Positions 16,985-25,951 of a stretch of DNA of 43,116 bases are shown one piece after another (within the stretch, counting starts at the first letter, position 1; each line of letters starts with the position of its first letter). Made by a program: the position numbers and the translations under genes. The notes beneath the pieces were generated by a model that did not search any database, had not been told where the DNA came from, and worked only from the letters and a program-made list of their open reading frames with translations. The stretch comes from Bacillota bacterium (lineage in GTDB: Bacteria; Bacillota; Clostridia; Christensenellales; Aristaeellaceae). The stretch lies in assembly GCA_023415715.1 (NCBI GenBank), contig JAEZJP010000308.1:1-43116 (forward strand), written 5' to 3'.

Positions 16985-18069
16985 AGATGCGAAATATGGA
17001 TGATTTGAACCTGAAAGACGCCTTTGCGCCAATGCCCGAACCATGCCATGCTGCGCTGATGGATGCTGCACGCTCCGTAAAGGAGGAAAAAGAAATGATA
17101 CGAGCATCATTGCGCGTGGCGTTGATCGCCGCAGCCATCATCGTGGCAACTATGGTGGTAGCATTTGCTGCTACACAGCTTGGCCTGATCGACCTCTTCC
17201 ACAATACCTATGATGTTCCCCTGCCCGAATCGGCACAGACCGTGCTTAATGCCACCGAGCAAAAGACATATTCTGTGGGGCCGCTGGCCATTACATTACG
17301 CGAAACTTTGGCGGATGGCCATATCGCCTACGTAACCACCCAGGCTAAGCCTAGCGACGGTTCCTCCCTACTGATCCAGATGGGCAACGGAAGCATTTCC
17401 GACCGCATCCCGGATAGCGAGGCCGCAAGGCTGAAGGTACCTTCAGGCACAAGCTTCCTGGACGCTGCCCGGCAGGCCAATATACCGCTGTATTTTGTCT
17501 CATCCTATCTGACCATTGACAAGCACTACATGGATGGCGATGAAATGCAGGATATTGTCTGGGATGCGGATGGATCCGCCCTGCTGGTGGATATGCTTCG
17601 AACCAATCCTGACGCCGTTCCCGAAACCCTTGTTGGATCGCTGACCCTGCGCGTTCGCCAAATGGATCCCGCCACCTCATCCTTTGTCGAGGGTAAGGAC
17701 TGGCAGACGTCAGAGAACATCAGTATCCCTGTAAACGGCGTAACAGCTGAAAAGACCTACACCCCGGATGGCGGGGCGCAGCTTTCGGGCTATACCGTGC
17801 AAAGCGTAAAAGCCGTTAAGACCTGTGCAGGCGCCTACCTGACTGCCTCTTTGACCGCAGCGGCCGACGCCGCGCGGGAAGATGTATGGTCGTTTGAATT
17901 CAAGAATGCGCAAGGCCAGACCTTCCCTCAGGGTATGAACTTGTCCGCAAGTGTGAATAACAAGGGCTGGCCTGAAGTCACCCTGGAAATCATGGTCAGC
18001 ATAGACGCTTTGCCGGATGCCATACAAATGACAGACAACAAGGATGGCAGCAGTATAACGTTGAAATAA
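16981..18069 (+). CDS. Membrane anti-sigma-like protein (DUF4179-like)
   Basis: This is a 362-residue protein with a short cytoplasmic N-terminus (1-43), one membrane helix at about residues 44-66 and a long extracellular beta-rich part. That layout, and the ATGA overlap with an ECF sigma gene, fit an anti-sigma factor holding the sigma at the membrane. The extracellular part resembles DUF4179/DUF5643-type proteins by its spacing of hydrophobic strands and by two domains, about 75-190 and 215-360; this is a resemblance, not a proven match. No HxxxCxxC zinc motif of ZAS-type anti-sigmas is present; only one Cys (22) occurs in the cytoplasmic part. A hairpin terminator follows. Confidence 0.7.
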   Translation: MKMRNMDDLNLKDAFAPMPEPCHAALMDAARSVKEEKEMIRASLRVALIAAAIIVATMVVAFAATQLGLIDLFHNTYDVPLPESAQTVLNATEQKTYSVGPLAITLRETLADGHIAYVTTQAKPSDGSSLLIQMGNGSISDRIPDSEAARLKVPSGTSFLDAARQANIPLYFVSSYLTIDKHYMDGDEMQDIVWDADGSALLVDMLRTNPDAVPETLVGSLTLRVRQMDPATSSFVEGKDWQTSENISIPVNGVTAEKTYTPDGGAQLSGYTVQSVKAVKTCAGAYLTASLTAAADAAREDVWSFEFKNAQGQTFPQGMNLSASVNNKGWPEVTLEIMVSIDALPDAIQMTDNKDGSSITLK

Positions 18070-18094
18070 CACGGGGACAATCACATAAGCAATT

Positions 18095-18120
18095 GCCCAC
18101 CCAATGCGGTGGGCATTTTT
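18095..18120 (+). terminator. Intrinsic terminator after anti-sigma gene
   Basis: GCCCACC (18095-18101), loop CAATGC, GGTGGGC (18108-18114) and ATTTTT. The 7-bp stem is perfect. The 20 bases CCAATGCGGTGGGCATTTTT recur in the terminator at 16339. Confidence 0.75.
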
Positions 18121-18173
18121 CTGCACCTGCAAAATAAGGATTGATAGGATAATTGCAGATTTGTGCAATACAT

Positions 18174-18202
18174 TTTTACTGATGCAGCGCTTGTGCTATA
18201 AT
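18174..18202 (+). promoter_or_regulatory. Probable promoter of the AraC regulator gene
   Basis: A perfect TATAAT at 18197-18202 is preceded at 17 bases by TTTTAC (18174-18179), a weak -35. Transcription would start near 18209, about 46 bases before the ATG at 18255. Confidence 0.5.
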
Positions 18203-18254
18203 GCGTACATGGGTGAAAAGATGTATGAATGCATATGGAAGAGGATGGAGTTTC

Positions 18255-19226
18255 ATGGAACCATATAGTCTGTATGATCCGAAGATTCAAACGGGAGATT
18301 ATTGGGCTACAGTGGAAGCCTGCTATTCACGCACATTGGACGGCTTCAAGATGTCGCCTCATTATCACTCCAGAATAGAAATCATGTATGTGCTCAAAGG
18401 AACTTGCCGCATACACATTCTTCAATTCTCCCGTGATAATAGGGATAAATCTACCAAGGTGACCGGCCGGCATGTTGAAAATTTAGGCCCGGGAGAATAT
18501 ATACTGCTGGATGCAGGTATTCTTCATGCGTTGGAAGTGCCTCTAAACTGCTATATAGCCAACGCCGAATTCTCTATCCGCCAAGAAGAATGTACACCGG
18601 TGACCATTGAAAGCCTATGTAAATCATCCATCGATTTCAGGAATCTGGTGGAAAAAGGACGCCCTATCATGCGCGGAGTTGACATATCCGGAAATTTGTA
18701 CACCGCTCTGTCCCAAGTGGTGGAGTGCTTTGCATCATGCCAACAGCATGCCTCTTCGCGGGCGCTTACTGATACGGCACTTGCACATCTTCTGCTTCGT
18801 TTTGCACAGGAAAATCAGGAGGCAATAAGCAGCGGGCACTTGCTTTTACATGTGAAGAAGGCATTGATGCTCCTGCATGACCGGATTCAGGAAGATGTCA
18901 GAATAAATGACATAGCGAAAGAAATAGGGATTAACCCATCCTATCTGCAACGGATATTCAAGCAGACAAACGGCCAGACAATGATCGAATATTTGAATTC
19001 CATACGCATCGAGCGTGCCAAATTCATGCTTTCCTGTACAGAAGATCCGATCGTGGATATTGCGGCTAGCGTCGGATATAATTCAAGGCAGCATTTCTAC
19101 CATGTATTCACCATGATTACTGGCGTTTCTCCACAGGAGTATAGAAATCATAGTGAAAAGCACCAGAAACGTCAACTTTACATGTTTGACAATATCGTAG
19201 ATGATTTTATTGAAACAGAAATCTGA
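18255..19226 (+). CDS. AraC-family transcriptional regulator
   Basis: This is a 323-residue regulator with an N-terminal cupin-like sensing domain (HYHSRIEIMYVLKG near 36-49; GEYILLDAG near 93) and a C-terminal double helix-turn-helix of AraC type (about 220-310). The second half has the signature IAASVGYNSRQHFYHVFTMITGVSPQEYRN. ATG 18255 was chosen over an in-frame ATG at 18201 because the latter overlaps the -10 box, while GATGGAG precedes 18255. It lies upstream of, and in the same direction as, the GH4/importer operon, with a 404-base gap. It is therefore likely the activator of that operon, responding to its sugar. Confidence 0.88.
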   Translation: MEPYSLYDPKIQTGDYWATVEACYSRTLDGFKMSPHYHSRIEIMYVLKGTCRIHILQFSRDNRDKSTKVTGRHVENLGPGEYILLDAGILHALEVPLNCYIANAEFSIRQEECTPVTIESLCKSSIDFRNLVEKGRPIMRGVDISGNLYTALSQVVECFASCQQHASSRALTDTALAHLLLRFAQENQEAISSGHLLLHVKKALMLLHDRIQEDVRINDIAKEIGINPSYLQRIFKQTNGQTMIEYLNSIRIERAKFMLSCTEDPIVDIAASVGYNSRQHFYHVFTMITGVSPQEYRNHSEKHQKRQLYMFDNIVDDFIETEI

Positions 19227-19630
19227 ACACATGAAGAGCGAAAGCGCTGTGGAGGATAAAAAGCGGTCACTTCATGATACAAAAGTGAAAAATGTCAGAA
19301 TATATTACACTAGAATTATGCATAGTCAAAATATATTCCACCTGTTGTCTTTGCTTATAGTATGATGTTTTCAATAGAATGTACGGAACGTTCATTCAAA
19401 ATTGAAGGAGGTCATCCTATAAGGCTGTTTCTACGTGGGTAGAGCCTGGCATTATTCGTATTAAGGCTGGGACGGATATAAATGAACATAATAACCCAAC
19501 GCAACCGCTATTGCATTCATGCCATAGTGTTATTATTTGATTTTATTTTGTGGCAAGTGATGCAATATGATGATGCCCGGCCCGGTTCTTTAAGATTTCG
19601 AAGGCAACCGAAAGAGTGGAGGATGAATCT
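19227..19630 (+). promoter_or_regulatory. Leader/control region of the GH4 operon
   Basis: This 404-base stretch has no convincing gene. It contains a quasi-palindrome at 19377-19397 (GAATGTACG, GAA, CGTTCATTC; 8 of 9 pairs), a possible operator. A weak promoter, TTGCTT at 19351 with TAGAAT at 19375 (18-base gap), lies just before it. A free GAAGGAGG at 19405 has no start codon after it. A 50-codon frame at 19482-19634 overlaps the glycosidase start but lacks a good ribosome binding site. No terminator for the AraC gene was found. Confidence 0.4.
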
Positions 19631-21142
19631 ATGACGTTCAAGGTCGCGTTTATTGGCGCAGGCAGCCTTGGCTTTACGCGCGCATTGCTGACGGATATCC
19701 TTTCCGTCCCGGAGTTTCATGATATCGAAATCGCGTTCACAGATATCAGCCAGCATAATCTGGACATGGTTACCAAGCTTTGTCAGCGCGATATTCATGA
19801 GAACGGTCTGAAAATTCAGATTTTTGCGACCACGGACCGGCGCGAGGCGCTGAAGGGCGCCAAGTATGTCATCAACAGCGTGCGCATCGGCGGCCTGGAG
19901 GCATTTGCTTTGGACATCAATATCCCGTTAAAGTATGGGGTGGACCAGTGTGTAGGAGACACGCTGTGCGTTGGCGGCATTATGTATGGCCAGCGTGTGA
20001 TCGCGGCGATGCTGGACTTCTGCAAGGACATGCGTGAGGTGTGCGCGCCTGATGTGCTGCATTTGAACTACTCCAACCCCAACGCCATGGTGACCTGGGC
20101 CTGCAACACCTTTGGCGGCGTCAACACCATCGGCTTATGCCACGGCGTACAGCACGGGCACGAGCAGATTGCCAAGGCGCTGGGCTATAAAAAGGAAGAG
20201 GTCGACATCATCTGCGCCGGGCTGAACCATCAAACCTGGTACATCTCCGTCAAACATAACGGAGAAGACTTGCTGGATAAGATTTTGCCCGCGTTCGAGA
20301 AGGACGAGTATTTGTCCCGCACAGAGAAGGTGCGTATCGACATTCTTCGTAGGTTCGGCTACTACTCCACCGAGTCCAACGGTCACCTGAGCGAATATCT
20401 GGCCTGGTACAGGAAGCGCCCGGACGAGCTCATGGAATGGATCGACGTGAAGCAAGATTCATGGATCAGTTGGATAAACGGTGAAACCGCAGGCTATCTT
20501 CGCGTATGCACCGAGGGCCGCAACTGGTTTGAGGTGGACTTCCCCAATTGGCTTAAGGAGCCTGCGAGGAAGTACAATGGCACGGATCGCGGCAGTGAGC
20601 ACGGCTCCTATATCATTGAAGGTCTGGAAACCGGCCGTACCTACAGGGGACACTTCAATGTGATCAACAACGGGGCCATCACCAACCTGCCTGACGACTG
20701 CGTGGTTGAGGTGCCGGGCTATGTCAACTTTAACGGTGTGCAGATCCCGCGGGTGGGCGATCTGCCGCTGGGGTGCGCCGCAATCTGCGCCCAATCCGTC
20801 AGTGTGCAGCGAATGGCCGTAAAGGCTGCGGTAGCCGGTGATGCCGACCTGCTCAAACAGGCTGTGCTGCTCGATCCGCTAACCGGCACGGTCTGCAACC
20901 CGCCGGAAGTATGGCAGATGGTCGACGAAATGCTCATCGCCCAAGCACAATGGCTGCCTCAGTATCAGGATGCCATACAAAAGGCCAAAGAGCATTTTGC
21001 AAAGGGCAACCTGATCCCCACCAAAGAAGACTACAAAGGTGCGGCCCGCCTGAATATCAAAAGCATCGAACAGATGAGCGAGGACAAAGCAAAATCAAGG
21101 GCCATGGCCAGCGCTGCGGCCAAGGAGAACATCGAAAAATAA
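19631..21142 (+). CDS. GH4 family glycosidase (alpha-galactosidase/alpha-glucosidase type)
   Basis: This is a 503-residue member of glycoside hydrolase family 4. Family members need NAD and a divalent metal and cleave by an oxidation-elimination route in the cytoplasm. The N-terminal NAD site is FIGAGSLGFTR (7-17). SNPNA (148-152), Cys170-His171 in GLCHGVQHG and His200 in AGLNHQTW supply substrate and metal contacts. The Cys-His-Gly form resembles alpha-galactosidase-like members (MelA group) more than 6-phospho enzymes, but the substrate is not certain. ATG 19631 was chosen because GGAGG ends 8 bases before it. No signal peptide. It heads an operon with an LplA/LplB/YtcP-type importer. Confidence 0.9.
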   Translation: MTFKVAFIGAGSLGFTRALLTDILSVPEFHDIEIAFTDISQHNLDMVTKLCQRDIHENGLKIQIFATTDRREALKGAKYVINSVRIGGLEAFALDINIPLKYGVDQCVGDTLCVGGIMYGQRVIAAMLDFCKDMREVCAPDVLHLNYSNPNAMVTWACNTFGGVNTIGLCHGVQHGHEQIAKALGYKKEEVDIICAGLNHQTWYISVKHNGEDLLDKILPAFEKDEYLSRTEKVRIDILRRFGYYSTESNGHLSEYLAWYRKRPDELMEWIDVKQDSWISWINGETAGYLRVCTEGRNWFEVDFPNWLKEPARKYNGTDRGSEHGSYIIEGLETGRTYRGHFNVINNGAITNLPDDCVVEVPGYVNFNGVQIPRVGDLPLGCAAICAQSVSVQRMAVKAAVAGDADLLKQAVLLDPLTGTVCNPPEVWQMVDEMLIAQAQWLPQYQDAIQKAKEHFAKGNLIPTKEDYKGAARLNIKSIEQMSEDKAKSRAMASAAAKENIEK

Positions 21143-21211
21143 GTATTGCGCTTAGCAAGGCATGATGTATCCAAGTGATACTAAGTGATAAAAACAAGGG
21201 AGGAAAGTTTG

Positions 21212-22876
21212 ATGAACAAGGTGTTCAGGAAAGCTGTTTCGGTGCTCCTGGTAGTTGTGATGTTGTTGTCATTGACTACGGCGATGGCCGAACAAGCGGC
21301 AAAGGGAACCCGTGAGGCACAGCCCATCCCCGAAGGCAACTGGGATGCCCCCTATCCGACAGTGGTAAACATCACCACCGTCAAGGGTACCGGTATGGAC
21401 CAGGTTTTTGACAATGGCGACGACCAGCGCAACAACCCCTGGACCCGCGCGTGGCTCAATAAGCTGGGCGTCGAAGTGACCTATGACTGGATCGACGAGG
21501 GCAACACCCAGTACCCTACCAAGCTCAACATGACCATCGCCTCCGGTAACCTGCCGGACACATTCAAGTGCAACTATGTCCAATTCCGTCAATTGATGGA
21601 AGCCGGCCTGTTGCTGGACATCACTGACTACTACAACAACAACACCTCGCAGCGTGTTCGCGACTACGAAAAGACCGACCCGGACACCATCAAGCTGACC
21701 ACCGTGGACGGCCGCATCTACGGCATTCCGGAGTACTACTACGGCATTATCGACCAGCCCAAGGATCTGTGGATCCGCAAGGACTGGTACGAGGCCGCAG
21801 GTTCCCCGCAGCTCAAGACGGTTGAGGACTTTGAAAACCTGGCTAAGAAATTCATGGAGGAGCACGGCGGATACGGCCTGGCCATCGAGAACAAGCTTGA
21901 GGACCTGTTCATGACGGGTCCGATGTTCGGCGTGTACCTGGGCAATCCGGCCAACCCCAACGCGCAGTACTTCTGGTACAAGGACGAGACCGGCCGCATC
22001 AAGGCGGGCATCTCCCACAAGGAATTCAAGACCGCGCTGACCTACTGGGCCAAATGGTACCAGGAAGGAATCATCAGCCCGGACTTCGCCAACGCTGATG
22101 TAAACAAGATGAACCAGGATATCGTCAACGGCAAGGTTGGCATGCAGCCCTTCTATCAGTGGCAGGGCTGGCTCAACGGGCCCAACCTGGTCGCAGCACA
22201 GGGCAGCGACAACGCCTACATGATCCCGTTCCCATTCCCGACCATCGACGGCTCCCAGGTGCTGGGCCAGGTCGGCTTCCCGAACAACAACATCATCGTG
22301 GTCAGCAAGACCTGCAAGAATCCTGCCGCGGTCATGAAGCTGATCAGCTACACCGACTACGTCATGTTCGACCCCAACACCAAGCTCACCGAAGAAGAGT
22401 TCAAGGGATTTACAGACGGCCAGCGTGAACATGTGCCCGGCTCGGTGGAGATCATCGACCCGATGGCTGATATGATCCAGTTCGAGCATGTGCTCAATGC
22501 GCTTAAGACCGGCGACACCTCTGAACTTTTCACCGCCGGCATGAAGAAGAAGTACGGCGACTCCATCAGCTGGCTGAATGATAAGAACACCGGCGGCATT
22601 GGCGCCTACCTGCAGCAAGGCTTTGATGGCTGCTCGTATTACAACTCCAAGTTCTTAATCGACAACAACTTCCTGAAGAAGACCGAAATGTGGGGTCCGC
22701 CGCCCGTTGAATTCGACAAAACGATCAACTGCATCGACATCATCCTGAACGGCGTCATGGAGATCATCATGGGCACACAGCCTGTGGACTACTATGATAC
22801 GGTGCTCGCAAACTGGTATGCCCAGGGCGGCCAGATCATGGAGGACGCGGTCAACGCGCAGTACGGCGGCAAATAA
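21212..22876 (+). CDS. ABC transporter solute-binding protein (LplA-like)
   Basis: This is a 554-residue large sugar-binding protein of the LplA type. The signal peptide (about residues 1-26, MNKVFRKAVSVLLVVVMLL then SLTTAMA) has no lipobox cysteine. The mature part begins near EQAAKG. It has many Trp and Tyr residues, for example DQPKDLWIRKDWYEAAG and WQGWLNGPN, as in oligosaccharide receptors. The ATG at 21212 is preceded by AGGGAGGAAAG. It follows the GH4 gene and precedes two permeases across a strong hairpin. Its codon use is markedly G/C-rich at third positions, consistent with high expression. Confidence 0.9.
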   Translation: MNKVFRKAVSVLLVVVMLLSLTTAMAEQAAKGTREAQPIPEGNWDAPYPTVVNITTVKGTGMDQVFDNGDDQRNNPWTRAWLNKLGVEVTYDWIDEGNTQYPTKLNMTIASGNLPDTFKCNYVQFRQLMEAGLLLDITDYYNNNTSQRVRDYEKTDPDTIKLTTVDGRIYGIPEYYYGIIDQPKDLWIRKDWYEAAGSPQLKTVEDFENLAKKFMEEHGGYGLAIENKLEDLFMTGPMFGVYLGNPANPNAQYFWYKDETGRIKAGISHKEFKTALTYWAKWYQEGIISPDFANADVNKMNQDIVNGKVGMQPFYQWQGWLNGPNLVAAQGSDNAYMIPFPFPTIDGSQVLGQVGFPNNNIIVVSKTCKNPAAVMKLISYTDYVMFDPNTKLTEEEFKGFTDGQREHVPGSVEIIDPMADMIQFEHVLNALKTGDTSELFTAGMKKKYGDSISWLNDKNTGGIGAYLQQGFDGCSYYNSKFLIDNNFLKKTEMWGPPPVEFDKTINCIDIILNGVMEIIMGTQPVDYYDTVLANWYAQGGQIMEDAVNAQYGGK

Positions 22877-22898
22877 GGCTTAGCCGGTACAGTAACAA

Positions 22899-22939
22899 AC
22901 AGGATTCAGCGGCGGCAAATCGTCGTCGCTGAATCCTGT
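22899..22939 (+). terminator. Long hairpin between binding protein and permease genes
   Basis: ACAGGATTCAGCG (22899-22911) pairs perfectly with CGCTGAATCCTGT (22927-22939), extended inward by three more pairs including one G-T, with a 9-base loop. ATTTAAGGAGG follows, which is the ribosome binding site of the permease. With few Ts, it may attenuate or protect the upstream message rather than terminate fully. Confidence 0.7.
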
Positions 22940-22957
22940 ATTTAAGGAGGAGCATCC

Positions 22958-23851
22958 ATGATCAAACGACTGAAGAAGGAATGGCCATTCCACCTGCTGC
23001 TCCTTCCGGGCGTAATCCTAACATTTATCTTTTCGTATCTGCCGATTTATGGGATCATTATGGCCTTCCAAAACTATAATCCGGGCCTTGGCTTCTGGGG
23101 TTCGCCCTGGGTGGGCCTGGAAAACTTCAAATTGGTATTCTCGACGCCTCAGTTCATCACTTCCATTTATAACACTTTTTATATTTCCTTTTTTAAAATC
23201 GCAATCCAGACGCTGTCATCGGTCTTGTTCGCTTTGCTGCTCAATGAGCTGCGGGCTACAAAAGCAAAGCGGCTGTTCCAAACCATCGTATACATACCGA
23301 ACTTCATCTCCTGGGTCATCATGGCGGGTATCCTGATCAACCTGCTGGCCTCGGACGGCATGGTGAACGTTATTCTGAAAGCGATTGGCTTAAGGCCGGT
23401 CCAATTTATATCCAACCGGAGTGTGTTCCCCTGGACGATGATCCTCACGGATGTTTGGAAAACGTTTGGCTTTGGCACGGTGGTATACCTGGCGTCCATC
23501 ACGTCCATCGATCCGGAGCTCTATGAGGCTGCCGTCATCGACGGCGCCGGCCGGTGGAAGCAAACGCTGTACGTGACGCTGCCAATGCTGTACTCGATCA
23601 TCGTTCTGATGACGGTGCTGGGCTTGGGTAATGTGCTCAATGCAGGCTTTGACCAGATATACAACCTTTACTCGCCTGCCGTATATCCCACAGGTGACAT
23701 CATTGACACCTTCGTCTACCGCCTGGGCCTGCAAAATGGCAAGTATGCCATCGGCACCGCTGTGGGTTTGTTTAAGAGTGTTGTCTCGTGTACGCTGATC
23801 TCGCTGTCGCTGTACACTGCCTATAAATTTGCGAATTACCGCGTGTTTTAA
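22958..23851 (+). CDS. Sugar ABC transporter permease (LplB type)
   Basis: This is a 297-residue permease with a short basic N-terminus, about six membrane helices and the EAA loop YEAAVIDGAGRWKQTLYV then LPML near residues 188-210. The conserved early segment GVILTFIFSYLPIYGIIMAFQNYNP-like motif (residues about 19-43) is a mark of LplB-type subunits. AAGGAGG lies 9 bases before the ATG. It pairs with the next permease (12-base gap). Confidence 0.92.
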   Translation: MIKRLKKEWPFHLLLLPGVILTFIFSYLPIYGIIMAFQNYNPGLGFWGSPWVGLENFKLVFSTPQFITSIYNTFYISFFKIAIQTLSSVLFALLLNELRATKAKRLFQTIVYIPNFISWVIMAGILINLLASDGMVNVILKAIGLRPVQFISNRSVFPWTMILTDVWKTFGFGTVVYLASITSIDPELYEAAVIDGAGRWKQTLYVTLPMLYSIIVLMTVLGLGNVLNAGFDQIYNLYSPAVYPTGDIIDTFVYRLGLQNGKYAIGTAVGLFKSVVSCTLISLSLYTAYKFANYRVF

Positions 23852-23863
23852 GGGGGTGGCGAA

Positions 23864-24751
23864 ATGAAGTTTATGACAATGGGACAGAAAATCTTCCGTG
23901 TGTTCAATTACACATTCATTATTCTGGTATGCCTGACGTGCTTCCTTCCGTTGCTCAACACGCTTGCGATTTCATTCAGCTCACCCGCGGCGGTTTCCAC
24001 CGGTAAGGTCTACTTCTGGCCCAAGGGCTTCACGATGATGGCGTATGAGTTCGCCATGCAGAACGGCAAGTTCCTGCGCGCTCTTGATGTATCTCTTCTG
24101 CGCTGCCTTCTGGGCGTAGCGATCAACCTGTTCATGATGGTTACTACCGCCTACCCGCTCTCCAAGACAAGGAGCCGGTTCGGCGCACGCAATTACTATA
24201 TGGTATTCTATGTGATCACGATGCTGTTCGGAGGCGGCCTGATACCATACTACATTTTGGTAAACGAGCTAGGCCTGCTAAACAGCATTTGGTCACTGGT
24301 GCTGCCGCTGTCCGTACCCGTCTTCAACATGGTCATCCTGATGAACTTCATGCGCGGATTACCGCCCGAGCTTGAAGAAGCCGCCATGATCGATGGCGCA
24401 GGCCTGTTCCGCACACTGTTCAGCGTGATCCTGCCGGTTTTAAAGCCCGCGCTGGCAACGGTCGGTTTGTTTTCGTTCGTATACCATTGGAATGACTGGT
24501 TCACCGGTGCGCTGTTCATGCACGACCCCAAGAACTACCCGTTGCAGACCTACCTGCAGACGCTGCTGACCAACTTCAACGATATGCTGCGCCAGTCCGG
24601 CTCAGACTATTATGCGCTGCTGGCCCGTATGAATGAGCAGACCGGCAGGGCAGCGCAGCTGTTCCTTGGCCTGATACCCACGCTGATCGTGTACCCGTTC
24701 CTGCAAAAGTACTTCACCACCGGGCTTGTAATGGGCAGCGTGAAGGGATGA
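23864..24751 (+). CDS. Carbohydrate ABC transporter permease (YtcP type)
   Basis: This is a 295-residue second permease with six predicted membrane helices. Its family marks are the CFLPLLNTLAISFSS stretch after the first helix, the GGGLIPYYILV loop (about 125-135) and the EAA loop EEAAMIDGAGLFRTLF then ILPVLKPA near 170-195. The C-terminus VMGSVKG is typical. AGGGGGTGG is just upstream of the ATG. It ends the GH4 operon, converging 42 bases before the minus-strand cell-wall hydrolase gene; only a weak hairpin lies between. Confidence 0.92.
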   Translation: MKFMTMGQKIFRVFNYTFIILVCLTCFLPLLNTLAISFSSPAAVSTGKVYFWPKGFTMMAYEFAMQNGKFLRALDVSLLRCLLGVAINLFMMVTTAYPLSKTRSRFGARNYYMVFYVITMLFGGGLIPYYILVNELGLLNSIWSLVLPLSVPVFNMVILMNFMRGLPPELEEAAMIDGAGLFRTLFSVILPVLKPALATVGLFSFVYHWNDWFTGALFMHDPKNYPLQTYLQTLLTNFNDMLRQSGSDYYALLARMNEQTGRAAQLFLGLIPTLIVYPFLQKYFTTGLVMGSVKG

Positions 24752-24793
24752 ATGCTATCCTGTACAAATGAAGGCGGCTGAAGGATACCCCTT

Positions 24794-25951
24794 CTACTTC
24801 TCATACGGCGGGCGGTATGCGCCGATCACTTGTCCGTCTACGGCCCTCGTCTTGCGGTACACGCCGACATCGCCTATTTGTATGCCCTCAGGGTCGGATG
24901 TGTTGCCCTCGATTGTGGTGATCGTCTTGCCGCCCGCGCTTACGCTTTCGATGACCGCGATGTGATCGTACCCCCCGTTGCTCTGCCAGTCGAACAAAAC
25001 GATGTCGCCGCGCTTGTACCCGCTTGTGATCCAACGGTTTTGCCTCTTTGCAAGCGTCTGGTAGTTGCGCACTCCCTCGGCGACGGATTTTCGGGCGGTG
25101 TTCAGGCTTCCCCATGTCGTCCCCATCATCCCGGCGTCGTAAATGACTTTTGTGACAAATACGCCGCACCACGGCACCGCCATCCCTGTTTTCCCAAAGT
25201 ACCAGTCGTTGAAGAAGACCAGATTGCTGTCCAGGGGGTCTTCGATGGTACCCAGATACTTGACTGCGGCACTTACGAGCTTGTTGACATTATATTCATA
25301 TTGCGAGACCGTTACGGTGCACGTGACTTTCTTGCCCCCATCCTTTGCCGTTGCTGTGATGGTCGCCTTACCGGCTTTCTTGGCAGTGATCAAACCATTT
25401 TGGTCTACGGATGCCACCGAAGAATTACTGGTTTGATAGCTGACAGCCTGGTTGGCCTCTTTGGGGGAGACCTCCGCCGAAAGCTTAAACGTGTCGCCTT
25501 TTTCAAGCGATATTTTGGTATTGTTCAGTTTCAGGCCCGCTACAGGTACGGTCACCTTGAACGTGCTGCCGGCGATTTGAAGCTCGGCGCCGCCTTCTCC
25601 ATAAATGACGGCAACCGCCTCATACGAGCCGGGGTCCGCATCTAAAGTATTCCAGCTGGCGTTTATTGTTTTTCCCGTTTTCGCTGTGCCTTCGTATACA
25701 ATACCGGCGCCGGATCCACCAATTTTTTGGACAAAGAATTTGGTATTTTTATAGCCCGTGCCAGTGATCACGGCGGTCATTTTCACTGTTTCGCCCGCTT
25801 TATAGCTCTGCTTGGCCGTACTGACCTTCAGCATAAGGACCGGCTCGGCTGCAGCGGCCGGGCCGGCTTCAGCCAGTGCCGTCATGGTATTTGCCAGCGA
25901 AACAACGACACAAAGGGAAAAGCAAACGATTATTATTAAACGGTATCTCAT
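24794..25951 (-). CDS. Secreted Ig-like/CHAP-domain peptidoglycan hydrolase
   Basis: This is a 385-residue secreted protein. A signal peptide (1-27, ending TALA) is followed by an Ig-like region (about 35-133), a bacterial Ig-like group 2 domain (about 136-216; LEKGDTFKLSAEV and SSVASVDQNGLITAKKAGKA pattern) and a C-terminal CHAP domain (about 220-385). The expected catalytic residues are Cys262 in PWCGVF, His330 in YDHIAVIE and Asn350 in IEGNT. It would cut the peptide part of peptidoglycan as an amidase or endopeptidase outside the cell. ATG 25951 was chosen over an earlier in-frame start because AGAAAGG precedes it and the signal peptide fits. It stands alone on the minus strand. Confidence 0.85.
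   Translation of the reverse strand: MRYRLIIIVCFSLCVVVSLANTMTALAEAGPAAAAEPVLMLKVSTAKQSYKAGETVKMTAVITGTGYKNTKFFVQKIGGSGAGIVYEGTAKTGKTINASWNTLDADPGSYEAVAVIYGEGGAELQIAGSTFKVTVPVAGLKLNNTKISLEKGDTFKLSAEVSPKEANQAVSYQTSNSSVASVDQNGLITAKKAGKATITATAKDGGKKVTCTVTVSQYEYNVNKLVSAAVKYLGTIEDPLDSNLVFFNDWYFGKTGMAVPWCGVFVTKVIYDAGMMGTTWGSLNTARKSVAEGVRNYQTLAKRQNRWITSGYKRGDIVLFDWQSNGGYDHIAVIESVSAGGKTITTIEGNTSDPEGIQIGDVGVYRKTRAVDGQVIGAYRPPYEK

Noticed and set aside
19482..19634. 50-codon frame overlapping the GH4 start by ATGA
   Set aside because: The overlap is attractive for a leader peptide, but there is no good ribosome binding site and no recognisable sequence.
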